From Rhodopseudomonas sp. AAP120 (GTDB lineage Bacteria > Pseudomonadota > Alphaproteobacteria > Rhizobiales > Xanthobacteraceae), in the NCBI RefSeq assembly GCF_001295845.1, contig NZ_LJIC01000079.1, positions 1 through 63,523 of the forward strand: a stretch of DNA of 63,523 nt, given 5' to 3'. The notes beneath the pieces are model-generated. The model made no database searches. It was not told where the DNA came from and saw nothing but the letters and a program-made list of their open reading frames with translations. Below are positions 1 to 7,710 of this stretch, piece by piece (positions within the stretch are counted from its first letter, which is position 1; each line of letters starts with the position of its first letter). Position numbers and translations under genes: made by a program.

Positions 1-47
1 TATGGATTCCGGGTTCGCACAGCTTCGCTGCGCGCCCCGGAATGACG
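1..47. repeat. Dispersed palindromic repeat, type A
   Basis: The segment opens with GGATTCCGGGTTCGC and closes with GCGCCCCGGAATGACG, so its ends pair as an imperfect hairpin. The same pattern recurs near 51.04, 51.9 and 56.1-56.3 kb. It looks like a non-coding REP/MITE-like element common in this group of bacteria. Confidence 0.75.
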
Positions 48-106
48 AACGAGAGGCGGGGGATCGCGTCGCCGGCGAGGAGTCGCTGAGTCACTGCTTG
101 GGGCGC

Positions 107-163
107 CCTCACCCCAGCCCTCTCCCGCAAGCGGGAGAGGGAGTGCGCTGCGGCTCGGGGTGA
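107..163. repeat. Intergenic palindrome (CTCTCCCGC-AA-GCGGGAGAG)
   Basis: A perfect hairpin CTCTCCCGC / GCGGGAGAG sits inside flanking CACCCC...GGGGTG sequence just after the phosphotransferase gene, which ends at 174 on the minus strand. It could act as a transcript end, but no T tract follows, so it is recorded as a repeat. Confidence 0.6.
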
Positions 164-173
164 GACCTGACGT

Positions 174-1223
174 TTACTTCGCGCCCGCCTTCTGGGCGAA
201 TTCCCAGGACAGTTTGGCCATGGGAACAGTACGAGCCGCCGATTCCTTCGCCTTGTCGGAGGCGGCGGTGCCGTCGCGGACGCGGCCGGCGATGCCCTGC
301 AGGATGCCGGCGAGGCGGAAGGTGTTGTAGGCGAGATACCAGTTCATATTGGTGATGCCGCTGATCCCTGCCGCCTTGCAGTACATCTCGGAGGCCTGCT
401 CCAGCGTCGGCAGGTTCAGCGCCTTGAGGTCGGCATCCATCAGACCGGGCATCGACCACTGCATCAGCAGATAGGTGAAGTCGGCCATCGGATCGCCGAG
501 CGTCGACAACTCCCAGTCGAGCACCGCCTGCACGCGCGGCTCGGTGGCGTGGAAGATCATGTTGTCGAGCCGGTAGTCGCCGTGCACCACCGAGACGCGC
601 TCCTGCTGCGGCAGCGTGCTCGGCAGCCATTCCATCAGCCGGTCCATCTCCGGAATCGGATCGGTGACCGAGGCCTTGTACTGCTTGGTCCAGCGGTCGA
701 TCTGGCGGGCGAAGTAATTGCCCGGCTTGCCGAAGTCGCCGAGGCCGATCTTGTCCGGATCGTAGCTGTGCAGCAGCGCCAGGGTCTCGATCTTGGACTT
801 GAAGATCGCCCAGCGCGAGTCCGGCGTCTGGGTCGGCAGGGTCGGATCCCAGAACACCCGGCCCTCTTCCATCGACATGATGTAGAACGACACGCCGATC
901 ACCGCATCGTCGGTGCACAGCGCATAGGCCTTGGCCACCGGGAAGCCCTGCTTGCCGAGCGCGGCGATCACCTTGAATTCGCGGTCGACCGCATGCGCCG
1001 ACGGCAGCAGCTTGCCGAACGGCTTGCGCCGCATCACGTAGGAGCGGTTCGGGGTGACGAGCTTGTAGGTCGGATTCGACTGCCCGCCCCTGAATTGCTG
1101 AACCTCGAGCGGGCCCTGATAGCCCTCGACATTCGCCTGCATCCATTCCGCCAAGCGGGCTTCATCGACGCGATGCCGCTCTTCGACCGGCTTGGTGCCG
1201 ACGTAATCCTCATCATTCCGCAT
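174..1223 (-). CDS. Phosphotransferase family protein (APH/ACAD10-like kinase domain)
   Basis: A 349-residue kinase-fold protein. The Brenner motif HGDYRLDN and the later metal-binding stretch VLDWELSTLGDP identify the aminoglycoside-phosphotransferase superfamily, in the subgroup usually encoded beside acyl-CoA dehydrogenases (ACAD10-like). Family members are thought to phosphorylate hydroxyacyl intermediates, so a role in acyl-chain catabolism is inferred. The ATG at 1223 (MRNDEDYVG) is preferred: the open frame extends about 34 codons further, but that part lies in a repeat. It reads in the same direction as the acyl-CoA dehydrogenase upstream, with a repeat between the two. Confidence 0.88.
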   Translation of the reverse strand: MRNDEDYVGTKPVEERHRVDEARLAEWMQANVEGYQGPLEVQQFRGGQSNPTYKLVTPNRSYVMRRKPFGKLLPSAHAVDREFKVIAALGKQGFPVAKAYALCTDDAVIGVSFYIMSMEEGRVFWDPTLPTQTPDSRWAIFKSKIETLALLHSYDPDKIGLGDFGKPGNYFARQIDRWTKQYKASVTDPIPEMDRLMEWLPSTLPQQERVSVVHGDYRLDNMIFHATEPRVQAVLDWELSTLGDPMADFTYLLMQWSMPGLMDADLKALNLPTLEQASEMYCKAAGISGITNMNWYLAYNTFRLAGILQGIAGRVRDGTAASDKAKESAARTVPMAKLSWEFAQKAGAK

Positions 1224-1297
1224 TCCGACCAAAGTGGCGCTCCCTTGTTCTTGTTCGCGCGGTCCGCGCCGCGCGTTCGATTGCGTTCGAATCCAAA

Positions 1298-1371
1298 CCG
1301 TCATGCCCGGGCTTGACCCGGGCATCCATCATCTCAGGAGATGGATCGCCGGATCAAGTCCGGCGATGACG
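1298..1371. repeat. Dispersed palindromic repeat, type B
   Basis: The element runs from CCGTCATGCCCGGGCTTGACCC to GTCCGGCGATGACG. It contains a CCCGGGC-family hairpin and a second inner hairpin (CATCTCAGGAGATG). Related copies lie at 13277-13371 and 18086-18118. It separates the phosphotransferase from the acyl-CoA dehydrogenase. Confidence 0.75.
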
Positions 1372-1390
1372 TTTTGGGCGGGGCTGCCGC

Positions 1391-2626
1391 TCAGTGCTTG
1401 GCCTCGTTGGCGTATTTCTTCAGCTCGAGCCGGGCGATGGCGCGGTTGTGCACCTCGTCCGGACCGTCCGCCAGCCGCAGCGTGCGGATGTGGGCGTAAT
1501 CCTTGGCCACGCCGGCATCATCGGAGACGCCACCGCCGCCATAGGCCTGGATCGCGTTGTCGAGAATCTTCAGCGCCATGTTGGGCGCCGCGACCTTGAT
1601 CATCGCGATCTCGAGCTGCGCGGTCTTGTTGCCGACCTTGTCCATCATGTCGGCGGCCTTGAGGCACAGCAGGCGATTCATCTCGATGTCGGTGCGGGCC
1701 TCGGCGATGCGCTGCTCCCAGATCGAGTATTCAATGATCTTCTTGCCGAACGCGGTGCGCGACTGCAGCCGGCGGACCATTTTCTCCAGCGCCTCTTCGG
1801 CCTTGCCGATGGTGCGCATGCAGTGATGGATGCGGCCCGGACCAAGGCGGCCCTGCGCGATCTCGAAGCCGCGGCCTTCGCCGAGCAACAAATTCGACGC
1901 CGGGACGCGGACGTCCTTCATCAGCACCACGCCGTGACCGTGCGGCGCGTCGTCGAAGCCGAACACCGGCAGCATCTTCTCGATGGTGATGCCGGGGGTG
2001 TCGAGCGGCACCAGGATCTGCGACTGCTGCTGATGCTTGGCGGCGTTGAAATCGGTCTTGCCCATCACGATCGCGATCTTGCAGCGCGGATCGCCGACGC
2101 CCGACGACCACCATTTGCGGCCGTTGATGACGTAGTGATCACCGTCGCGCACGATGCTGGTCTCGATGTTGGTCGCGTCGGACGACGCCACCGCCGGCTC
2201 GGTCATCAGAAACGCCGAGCGGATCTCGCCGTTCATCAAGGGGCGAAGCCACTGCTTCTTCTGCTCCTTGGTGCCGTAGCGCATCAGCACTTCCATGTTG
2301 CCGGTGTCGGGCGCCGAGCAGTTGAACACTTCCGAGGCCCACGAGATGTGGCCCATCTGTTCGGAGAGCAGCGCGTATTCGAGATTGGTGAGGCCGGCGC
2401 CGTGGAATTCGTCGTCCTCGTGCGAGGACGGCGGCATGAACAGGTTCCACAGACCCTCGGCCTTGGCCTTCGCCTTCAGCTCTTCGAGGATCGGGATCAC
2501 CTTCCAGCGCTCGCCCTCGGCGTCCTGCTTGTTGTAGATCGGCACCGCCGGCCGGACATGCGTGTTCATGAAGGCGGTGACGCGTTCCAGCCATTCACGC
2601 TGGCGATCGGACATCGTGAAATCCAT
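1391..2626 (-). CDS. Acyl-CoA dehydrogenase family protein
   Basis: A 411-residue flavoprotein of the acyl-CoA dehydrogenase superfamily, expected to introduce an alpha-beta double bond into an acyl-CoA with FAD as cofactor. The N-terminal helical domain is followed by the FAD-contacting [15 protein letters not shown] segment. The C-terminal part has the [13 protein letters not shown] motif and the [19 protein letters not shown] tail typical of the ACAD10/11-like group. The start at 2626 (MDFTMSDRQ) follows GAGG, whereas the open frame upstream is non-coding. It is divergent from the TetR gene at 2863 across a 236-bp spacer with a palindrome, so repression by that regulator is likely. The substrate is not evident. 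Confidence 0.93.
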   Translation of the reverse strand: MDFTMSDRQREWLERVTAFMNTHVRPAVPIYNKQDAEGERWKVIPILEELKAKAKAEGLWNLFMPPSSHEDDEFHGAGLTNLEYALLSEQMGHISWASEVFNCSAPDTGNMEVLMRYGTKEQKKQWLRPLMNGEIRSAFLMTEPAVASSDATNIETSIVRDGDHYVINGRKWWSSGVGDPRCKIAIVMGKTDFNAAKHQQQSQILVPLDTPGITIEKMLPVFGFDDAPHGHGVVLMKDVRVPASNLLLGEGRGFEIAQGRLGPGRIHHCMRTIGKAEEALEKMVRRLQSRTAFGKKIIEYSIWEQRIAEARTDIEMNRLLCLKAADMMDKVGNKTAQLEIAMIKVAAPNMALKILDNAIQAYGGGGVSDDAGVAKDYAHIRTLRLADGPDEVHNRAIARLELKKYANEAKH

Positions 2627-2800
2627 CAGGCGATCCTCTTTTTCCAAGCTGTTGGCCGACAAGGTTGCCGGCACGGTCTCCCCGCCACCCGGCCCTCGCA
2701 AGGCGACTGCCCTGCCCTCGGCGGCGCCATCGGCGCGCGCCGCGATCGGTCCCGGCGGGATGCCGGTCGCCGCCGCGCGCGTGCGCATTGACTTCCGGCC

Positions 2801-2818
2801 ATGAAACGATAGTTTCAT
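2801..2818. promoter_or_regulatory. Perfect inverted repeat, candidate TetR operator
   Basis: ATGAAAC-GATA-GTTTCAT has 7-bp perfect arms and a 4-bp spacer. It lies 45 bp before the TetR start and 175 bp before the divergent acyl-CoA dehydrogenase start. TetR proteins normally bind such palindromes in shared intergenic regions. Operator function is inferred. Confidence 0.6.
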
Positions 2819-2862
2819 ACAGCTGTTTGAAATGCAAGTTCGACATTTTGCGACGGGATGGC

Positions 2863-3525
2863 ATGGCCGCCGACACCACACGCACCGCGATCCTCCAGGC
2901 TGCCGAGCGGCTGTATGCCGAGCGCGGCTTCGGCGAGGTGACGCTGCGCGACATCGTCGCGGCGGCGGACGTCAACCTCGCCGCGGTGAACTATCATTTC
3001 GGCTCGAAGGACGAGCTGATCGCCGAATTGTTCGTGACGCGGTCGATCGTCACCAATCGCGAGCGGCTGAAGCTGCTGAAAGCCGCTGAGGCCGCCGGCG
3101 GCGGGTGTGCGCCAGTCGAGGAGATCCTGCGCGCGCTGATCGGGCCGTCGCTGCGCGGCTGTCTCGGCCCGGAAAGCGAACGCTCGGATTCGGCGCGGTT
3201 CATGATCCGCGCCTCGATCGAAACCATCGCGCCGATCCGCAAGATCAAGAACCGCGAGATTGATCACTTGCGCAAGTTCGCCGCAGCGCTGCGCCGCGCG
3301 CTGCCCGGCAAGCCCGACGCCGACATTTACTGGGGCCTGCACTTCACGCTGGCGATGGCGCAGCAGACGGTGCGCGACAGCGAGCGCCTGCTGCGCCTGT
3401 CCGAAGGCCAATGCGACCTCGACGACGTCGACGGCGTGATCGACCGCGTGGTGAGCGTCGCGGCGCTGGCGCTGATGGCGGGTGCGGAGGAGGAGCAGAA
3501 GATGGCGGCGCGGCCGGGGCGGTAG
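2863..3525 (+). CDS. TetR/AcrR family transcriptional regulator
   Basis: A 220-residue regulator. Residues about 5-52 form a classic TetR helix-turn-helix ([20 protein letters not shown] followed by [15 protein letters not shown]). The C-terminal ligand-binding half resembles the CerR-type C-terminal domain. ATG at 2863 (MAADTTRTA) is chosen because the HTH begins right after it and the earlier open frame is spacer DNA. Divergent orientation to the acyl-CoA dehydrogenase suggests it controls that catabolic pair and itself, probably with an acyl-CoA or related ligand. The ligand is inference. Confidence 0.92.
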   Translation: MAADTTRTAILQAAERLYAERGFGEVTLRDIVAAADVNLAAVNYHFGSKDELIAELFVTRSIVTNRERLKLLKAAEAAGGGCAPVEEILRALIGPSLRGCLGPESERSDSARFMIRASIETIAPIRKIKNREIDHLRKFAAALRRALPGKPDADIYWGLHFTLAMAQQTVRDSERLLRLSEGQCDLDDVDGVIDRVVSVAALALMAGAEEEQKMAARPGR

Positions 3526-3583
3526 TACAACTCGGCTTCTGGTGAGCGAAGCCGGGGCTGTGCAGCGCTCACAACATGCACGA

Positions 3584-3687
3584 CCTCATGGTGAGGAGGC
3601 GCGAAGCGCCGTCTCGAACCATGCGCCGCGGGCACTTGTGGCCCATCCTTCGAGACGCCCGGCTGCGCCGGGCTCCTCAGGATGAGG
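3584..3687. repeat. Dispersed palindromic repeat, type C
   Basis: Ends CCTCATGGTGAGGAGGCGCGAAGCGCCGTCTCGAACCATG and CATCCTTCGAGACGCCCGGC...CTCCTCAGGATGAGG. The halves are partly inverted relative to each other. A second copy lies at 54483-54621. Together with the type D element at 3712 it fills the 274-bp gap between the TetR gene and metQ. Confidence 0.75.
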
Positions 3688-3711
3688 ACTCAGTGCATGT
3701 AGCAGACCTCT

Positions 3712-3789
3712 CCGTCATTGCGAGCCGAAGGCGAAGCAATCCAGCGCCGTGCACTACGCTGGATTGCTTCGCTTCGCTCGCAATGACGG
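3712..3789. repeat. Dispersed palindromic repeat, type D
   Basis: CCGTCATTGCGAG...GAAGCAATCCAGCG pairs with CGCTGGATTGCTTCG...CTCGCAATGACGG as a long near-perfect hairpin. Other copies are at 7564-7681, 18143-18225 and 27811-27896. It sits just downstream of metQ, where it could also stabilise or end the transcript. Confidence 0.85.
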
Positions 3790-3799
3790 CGGGGTAAGT

Positions 3800-4573
3800 T
3801 CACCACGCCGGAATATACGTCCCCTTGAAGCGCGTCTCGACGAACTGCTTGACCGGGTCGGAGTGGTACGCGTCGATCAACTGCTTGACCCAGGGCTTGT
3901 CCTTGTCTTCCTCGCGGACCGCGATGATGTTGACCCAGGGGCCTTCGACGTCTTCGCGGGCGATGGCGTCCTTGGCCGGGTTGAGGCCGGCCTGCACCGC
4001 GTAGTTGTTGTTGATCGAGACCAAATCGACGTCCTGCAGCGAGCGCGGCAGCTGGGCGGCGTCGAGTTCGACGAATTTCAGCTTCTTCGGATTGTCGATG
4101 ATGTCGGCGACGCTGGCGGTGGCGCCGACGCCATCCTTCAGCTTGATGACACCGTGCAGCGCCAGGATCAGCAGGCCGCGGGCTCCGTTCGACGGATCGT
4201 TGGCGATCGCCACAGTGGCGCCCTGCGGCAGCTCGGCCAGCGTCTTGACCTTCTTCGAATACACGCCCTGCGGCGACGCGATGGTGTTGGCGACCTTGAC
4301 GATCTTCCAGTTGGTCTTGGAGATCTGGTTCTTCAGATACGGCTCGTGCTGGAACGAGTTGGCCTCCAGCTCCTTCTGCGCCAGCGCCTGGTTCGGCACC
4401 ACGTAGTCGGTGAACTCGATCGGCTTGATGTCGAGCCCGCGCTCGGCCGCGACCTTCTTGACCACGTCGATGATCTCGGCGTGCGGACCGGCAGTGACGC
4501 CGACCCGGATGGTTTCGGCATGGGCGGCGCCGGCGAAGGCCAGCGCGATCAGCGAGACGGCAAGACGGCGCAT
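3800..4573 (-). CDS. metQ: MetQ/NlpA family substrate-binding protein
   Basis: A 257-residue periplasmic binding protein of the methionine ABC transporter. A signal peptide (residues about 1-20, ending AGAAHA) is followed by ETIRVGVTAGPHAEI, the usual NlpA opening. The start at 4573 (MRRLAVSL) is set by AAGGAG seven bases upstream; a TTG two codons earlier is less likely. Many MetQ proteins are lipoproteins, but no lipobox cysteine is visible here, so a freely periplasmic form is expected. It is the last gene of metN-metI-metQ, 30 bp after metI. Because it follows the sulfur genes at 6.5-10.6 kb, it may import methionine or another sulfur compound. Confidence 0.92.
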   Translation of the reverse strand: MRRLAVSLIALAFAGAAHAETIRVGVTAGPHAEIIDVVKKVAAERGLDIKPIEFTDYVVPNQALAQKELEANSFQHEPYLKNQISKTNWKIVKVANTIASPQGVYSKKVKTLAELPQGATVAIANDPSNGARGLLILALHGVIKLKDGVGATASVADIIDNPKKLKFVELDAAQLPRSLQDVDLVSINNNYAVQAGLNPAKDAIAREDVEGPWVNIIAVREEDKDKPWVKQLIDAYHSDPVKQFVETRFKGTYIPAW

Positions 4574-4603
4574 CGACAAACTCCTTGTGACTTCAAAAAT
4601 AAA

Positions 4604-5269
4604 TCAGGACCGGCGGCTGCGGCGGTCGAGCTTGCGCGCCAGCGTGTCGCCCAGCGTCTGCACGCCCTGCACCAGCGCGATCAGCACCAGCACCACCGTG
4701 AGCATGACTTCGGGCATGAAGCGCTGATAGCCGTAGCGGATGCCAAGGTCGCCGAGCCCGCCGCCGCCGACGGCGCCGACCATCGCCGAATAGCCGAGCA
4801 GGCTGACCAGCGTCAGCGTCAGCGCCATGATCACCGCCGGCATCGCCTCGGGCAGCAGCACCTTGCGGACGATCTGCAGCGGGCTGGCGCCGAATGCGCG
4901 CGCCGCTTCGATCAGGCCGTGATCGACCTCGCGGATCGCCGCCTCGATGACGCGGGCGATGAACGGGATCGCCGCGATGGTCAGCGGCACGGTCGCCGCC
5001 GCGGTGCCGATCGAGGTGCCGACCAGCAGCCGAGTCAGCGGCACGATCGCCACCACCAGAATGATGAACGGCGTCGAGCGCGTCGCGTTGACGATGACGC
5101 CGATGATGCGATTGGCGACCGGCGCGGCGAACAATTCACCTGAACGGCTGGTGGCGAGGAAGACGCCGAGCGGCAGGCCGATCAGCGTGCCGAACAGGCC
5201 GGACAGCCCGACCATCGCCAGCGTGTCGAGCAGCGACGACCAGATCATGCGCAAAAGTTCAGGCGACAT
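4604..5269 (-). CDS. metI: Methionine ABC transporter permease MetI
   Basis: A 221-residue inner-membrane permease with about five hydrophobic segments. The EAA loop ([22 protein letters not shown]) contacts the ATPase. Length and the opening [14 protein letters not shown] match MetI. Its ATG lies inside the last codons of metN (11-bp overlap), indicating translational coupling. It forms the channel of MetNIQ. Confidence 0.95.
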   Translation of the reverse strand: MSPELLRMIWSSLLDTLAMVGLSGLFGTLIGLPLGVFLATSRSGELFAAPVANRIIGVIVNATRSTPFIILVVAIVPLTRLLVGTSIGTAAATVPLTIAAIPFIARVIEAAIREVDHGLIEAARAFGASPLQIVRKVLLPEAMPAVIMALTLTLVSLLGYSAMVGAVGGGGLGDLGIRYGYQRFMPEVMLTVVLVLIALVQGVQTLGDTLARKLDRRSRRS

Positions 5270-6377
5270 AGCCGAGCTGCTCCACCAGATTGTTGCCGGC
5301 CGACAGCTGCGCGATCACCTGGCGCAGCACGTCGGGCGCGGCGTCCAGCGACACGATCAGCGTGCCGAACGGATGGCCGGCGATCATCTCGACCTGGCCC
5401 GAGAGAATATTCAGATCGACGCCGAGCTCGCGCGTCACCCGCGACAGCAGCGGCTGGTTGGCGTCGCTGCCCTTAAAGGTGATGCGCAGCACCGCCTGCC
5501 CGCCCGGCGGCTGGCTCGGCTGCAGCTTCTCCACCAGCCAGTCCGGCGCGCCGCTGCCGGTGACGGAGGAGACGAACCGCCGCGTCACCTCGTGGCGCGG
5601 CGTGGCGAACACGTCGAACGTCCCACCGTCCTCGACGATGCGGCCGCCTTCGATCACGGCGACCCGATCGGCCAACGCCTTCACCACCGCCATCTCGTGG
5701 GTGATGAACAGGATGGTCAGGTGCAGGTCGCGGTTGATCTGCTTGAGCAGCTCGAGAATCTGATCGGTGGTTTCCGGATCGAGCGCCGAGGTCGCCTCAT
5801 CCGACAGCAGCACCGAGGGCTCGGTGGCGAGCGCGCGGGCGATGCCGACGCGCTGCTTCTGGCCGCCGGACAGTTCAGCCGGGTAGCGGTCGCGCTTGTC
5901 GGCGAGCCCGACCATGTCCAAGAGCGGCAGCACGCGCTTGTCGATCTCGGCCTTGGGCGTACCGGCGATCTCCAGCGGCAGCGCGACGTTGCCGTAGGCG
6001 GTGCGTGACGACAGCAGATTGAAATGCTGGAACACCATGCCGATCGAGCGCCGCGCGCCACGCAGCTCGCGTTCGGACAGCGCGGTGATTTCGACGCCGT
6101 TGACGACGACGCGGCCGCCGGTCGGCTTGTCGAGCCCGTTGATCAGCCGGATCAGCGTCGACTTGCCGGCACCGCTGCGGCCGATCACGCCGAGGATCGA
6201 TCCCTTCGGCACGCTCAGGCTGATGTCGTCGAGCGCCACCACCTCGGCGCTGCTCCTGCGCGCCGCATACACCTTGCGGACGCGGTCGATCAGGATGCCC
6301 GTCTCGGACGAGGCACTGGAGACGGGACGGTCTGGCGCAGGCGGTTGCCAGGGGGCATTCATGACGGAGGTGCTCAT
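5259..6377 (-). CDS. metN: Methionine ABC transporter ATP-binding protein MetN
   Basis: A 372-residue ATPase. It shows a Walker A (GRSGAGKST), a signature motif ([16 protein letters not shown]), a degenerate Walker B ([13 protein letters not shown]) and an H-loop (ITHEMAVV). The C-terminal NIL domain (about 285-372, opening [16 protein letters not shown]) is the allosteric methionine-binding domain typical of MetN. The first about 25 residues are an extension before the nucleotide-binding domain. Two ATGs, at 6377 and five codons later, are possible, and neither has a strong ribosome site. The 178-bp upstream spacer to the serine acetyltransferase shows no riboswitch I could recognise. Confidence 0.95.
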   Translation of the reverse strand: MSTSVMNAPWQPPAPDRPVSSASSETGILIDRVRKVYAARRSSAEVVALDDISLSVPKGSILGVIGRSGAGKSTLIRLINGLDKPTGGRVVVNGVEITALSERELRGARRSIGMVFQHFNLLSSRTAYGNVALPLEIAGTPKAEIDKRVLPLLDMVGLADKRDRYPAELSGGQKQRVGIARALATEPSVLLSDEATSALDPETTDQILELLKQINRDLHLTILFITHEMAVVKALADRVAVIEGGRIVEDGGTFDVFATPRHEVTRRFVSSVTGSGAPDWLVEKLQPSQPPGGQAVLRITFKGSDANQPLLSRVTRELGVDLNILSGQVEMIAGHPFGTLIVSLDAAPDVLRQVIAQLSAGNNLVEQLGYVA

Positions 6378-6555
6378 CGATCGAAGATGCCGTCACCACG
6401 ACGGCGTTGTCCACCGCGTACCGCCTGGGCTGCTGCGCTGCAATGCAGGGAGAATAAAAACAACGCCGACGCCGCGTTGAGAGAACGGCTCACCGTCTTT
6501 CGCCTACCGATCTACGCTAGGAGAGTAAATTCTTCCTCGCACAGCGAACGGCGAT

Positions 6556-7503
6556 TCAGATCCCGCCGCCGTTTTCGAACGAGTCGGCGACCGGCTTGGC
6601 CTGGGTGATGACGCTGCCGGGCGGCACGCTGCGGGTCAGCCAGACACCGCCGCCGACCTGGGCGCCCTGCCCGATCGTCACCCGGCCGAGCACGGTGGCG
6701 CCGGCGTAGATCACCACGTCGTCCTCGAGGATCGGATGGCGGTCGCCGCCCTTGACGATGCGGCCGTGCTCGTCGGTCTCGAAGCGCTTGGCGCCGAGCG
6801 TGACCGCCTGATACAGCCGGACGCGGCGGCCGATCCGCGAGGTCTCCCCGATCACCACGCCGGTGCCATGGTCGATGAAGAAGCTCTCGCCGATCGTGGC
6901 GCCGGGGTGGATGTCGATGCCGGTCTGCGCATGCGCGATCTCGGCGACGATCCGCGCCAGCATCGGCACGCCGAGCGCATACAGCCGATGCGCCAGCCGG
7001 TGCCGGATCATCGCCGCAACGCCCGGATAGCAGAACACAACTTCGTCGAGACTCTTGGCGGCCGGATCGCCGTCGAACGCGGCGCGGATGTCGCTGTCGA
7101 GTAGCGCGCGGATACGCGGTAGATCGTGGGCGAAGTCCGCCACGATCGCCAGCGCCTGGCCGTCGATCTCGCCGTGTTTGGCGGCAGCGTCGAGATCGGC
7201 GAGGCGCAGTTCACGGCGCACCTCGCGCCGCAGCCGGCGCAGCGCCTGCTCGATGGTGTCGGCGACGAACACGTCGAGCGTGTCTTCCGACAGACCGGAG
7301 GGCCCGAAATGCCGCGGATACAGCGCCGCGACCAGCCCGTCGAGAATGGCCCCCACCGCTTCGCGCGACGGCAGTTCCGGCAACGGGCGGCCCTTATAGC
7401 GCCGCCGCTGCGACACCGCGCGCAGCCCGGCCAGATCGGCGACGATCGCGCCGAGGTCCCATGCGGGTTCTGGGGTGACACGGGGCTCGGCGGATTGCGA
7501 CAT
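6556..7503 (-). CDS. cysE: Serine O-acetyltransferase (EpsC/CysE type)
   Basis: A 315-residue acetyltransferase that should convert serine and acetyl-CoA to O-acetylserine, the cysteine precursor. An alpha-helical N-terminal domain (about 1-180) precedes a left-handed beta-helix of hexapeptide repeats (GIDIHPGATIG, FFIDHGTGVVIGE, GAQVGGGVWLT). The active-site DHGTG is intact. The long N-terminal half matches the EpsC-like group rather than short E. coli CysE. EpsC-type enzymes are frequent neighbours of family 2A encapsulin operons, as here. A type D repeat lies in the 207-bp gap before it, so co-transcription with the desulfurase is probable but not certain. Confidence 0.93.
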   Translation of the reverse strand: MSQSAEPRVTPEPAWDLGAIVADLAGLRAVSQRRRYKGRPLPELPSREAVGAILDGLVAALYPRHFGPSGLSEDTLDVFVADTIEQALRRLRREVRRELRLADLDAAAKHGEIDGQALAIVADFAHDLPRIRALLDSDIRAAFDGDPAAKSLDEVVFCYPGVAAMIRHRLAHRLYALGVPMLARIVAEIAHAQTGIDIHPGATIGESFFIDHGTGVVIGETSRIGRRVRLYQAVTLGAKRFETDEHGRIVKGGDRHPILEDDVVIYAGATVLGRVTIGQGAQVGGGVWLTRSVPPGSVITQAKPVADSFENGGGI

Positions 7504-7563
7504 GCGGGGCGGCTCCGATGAGTTCGATGAGTTAGTTGTGAAACGTTGAGCGACAAACTCTCC

Positions 7564-7681
7564 CCGTCATTGCGAGGAGCACCCGGATCGGCGCTTCGCG
7601 CCGTCCGAGTACAGGCTCCGCGACGAAGCAATCCAGCTCCATGCACTGCGCTGGATTGCTTCGCTACGCTCGCAATGACGC
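7564..7681. repeat. Type D palindromic repeat inside the sulfur gene string
   Basis: CCGTCATTGCGAGGAGC...GAAGCAATCCAGC pairs with GCTGGATTGCTTCG...CTCGCAATGACG. It occupies most of the 207-bp gap between the cysteine desulfurase and serine acetyltransferase genes, so it has inserted into an otherwise tight same-strand gene string. Confidence 0.85.
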
Positions 7682-7710
7682 GTTGATAGTTTTGTGATGA
7701 ACATTGCCGA

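Noticed and set aside
6378-6555. Possible SAM riboswitch before metN
   Set aside because: I looked on the minus strand for SAM-II and SAM/SAH-like conserved cores and found no convincing match; only a weak, A/T-rich imperfect inverted repeat (AGAGTAAATTCT) is present.
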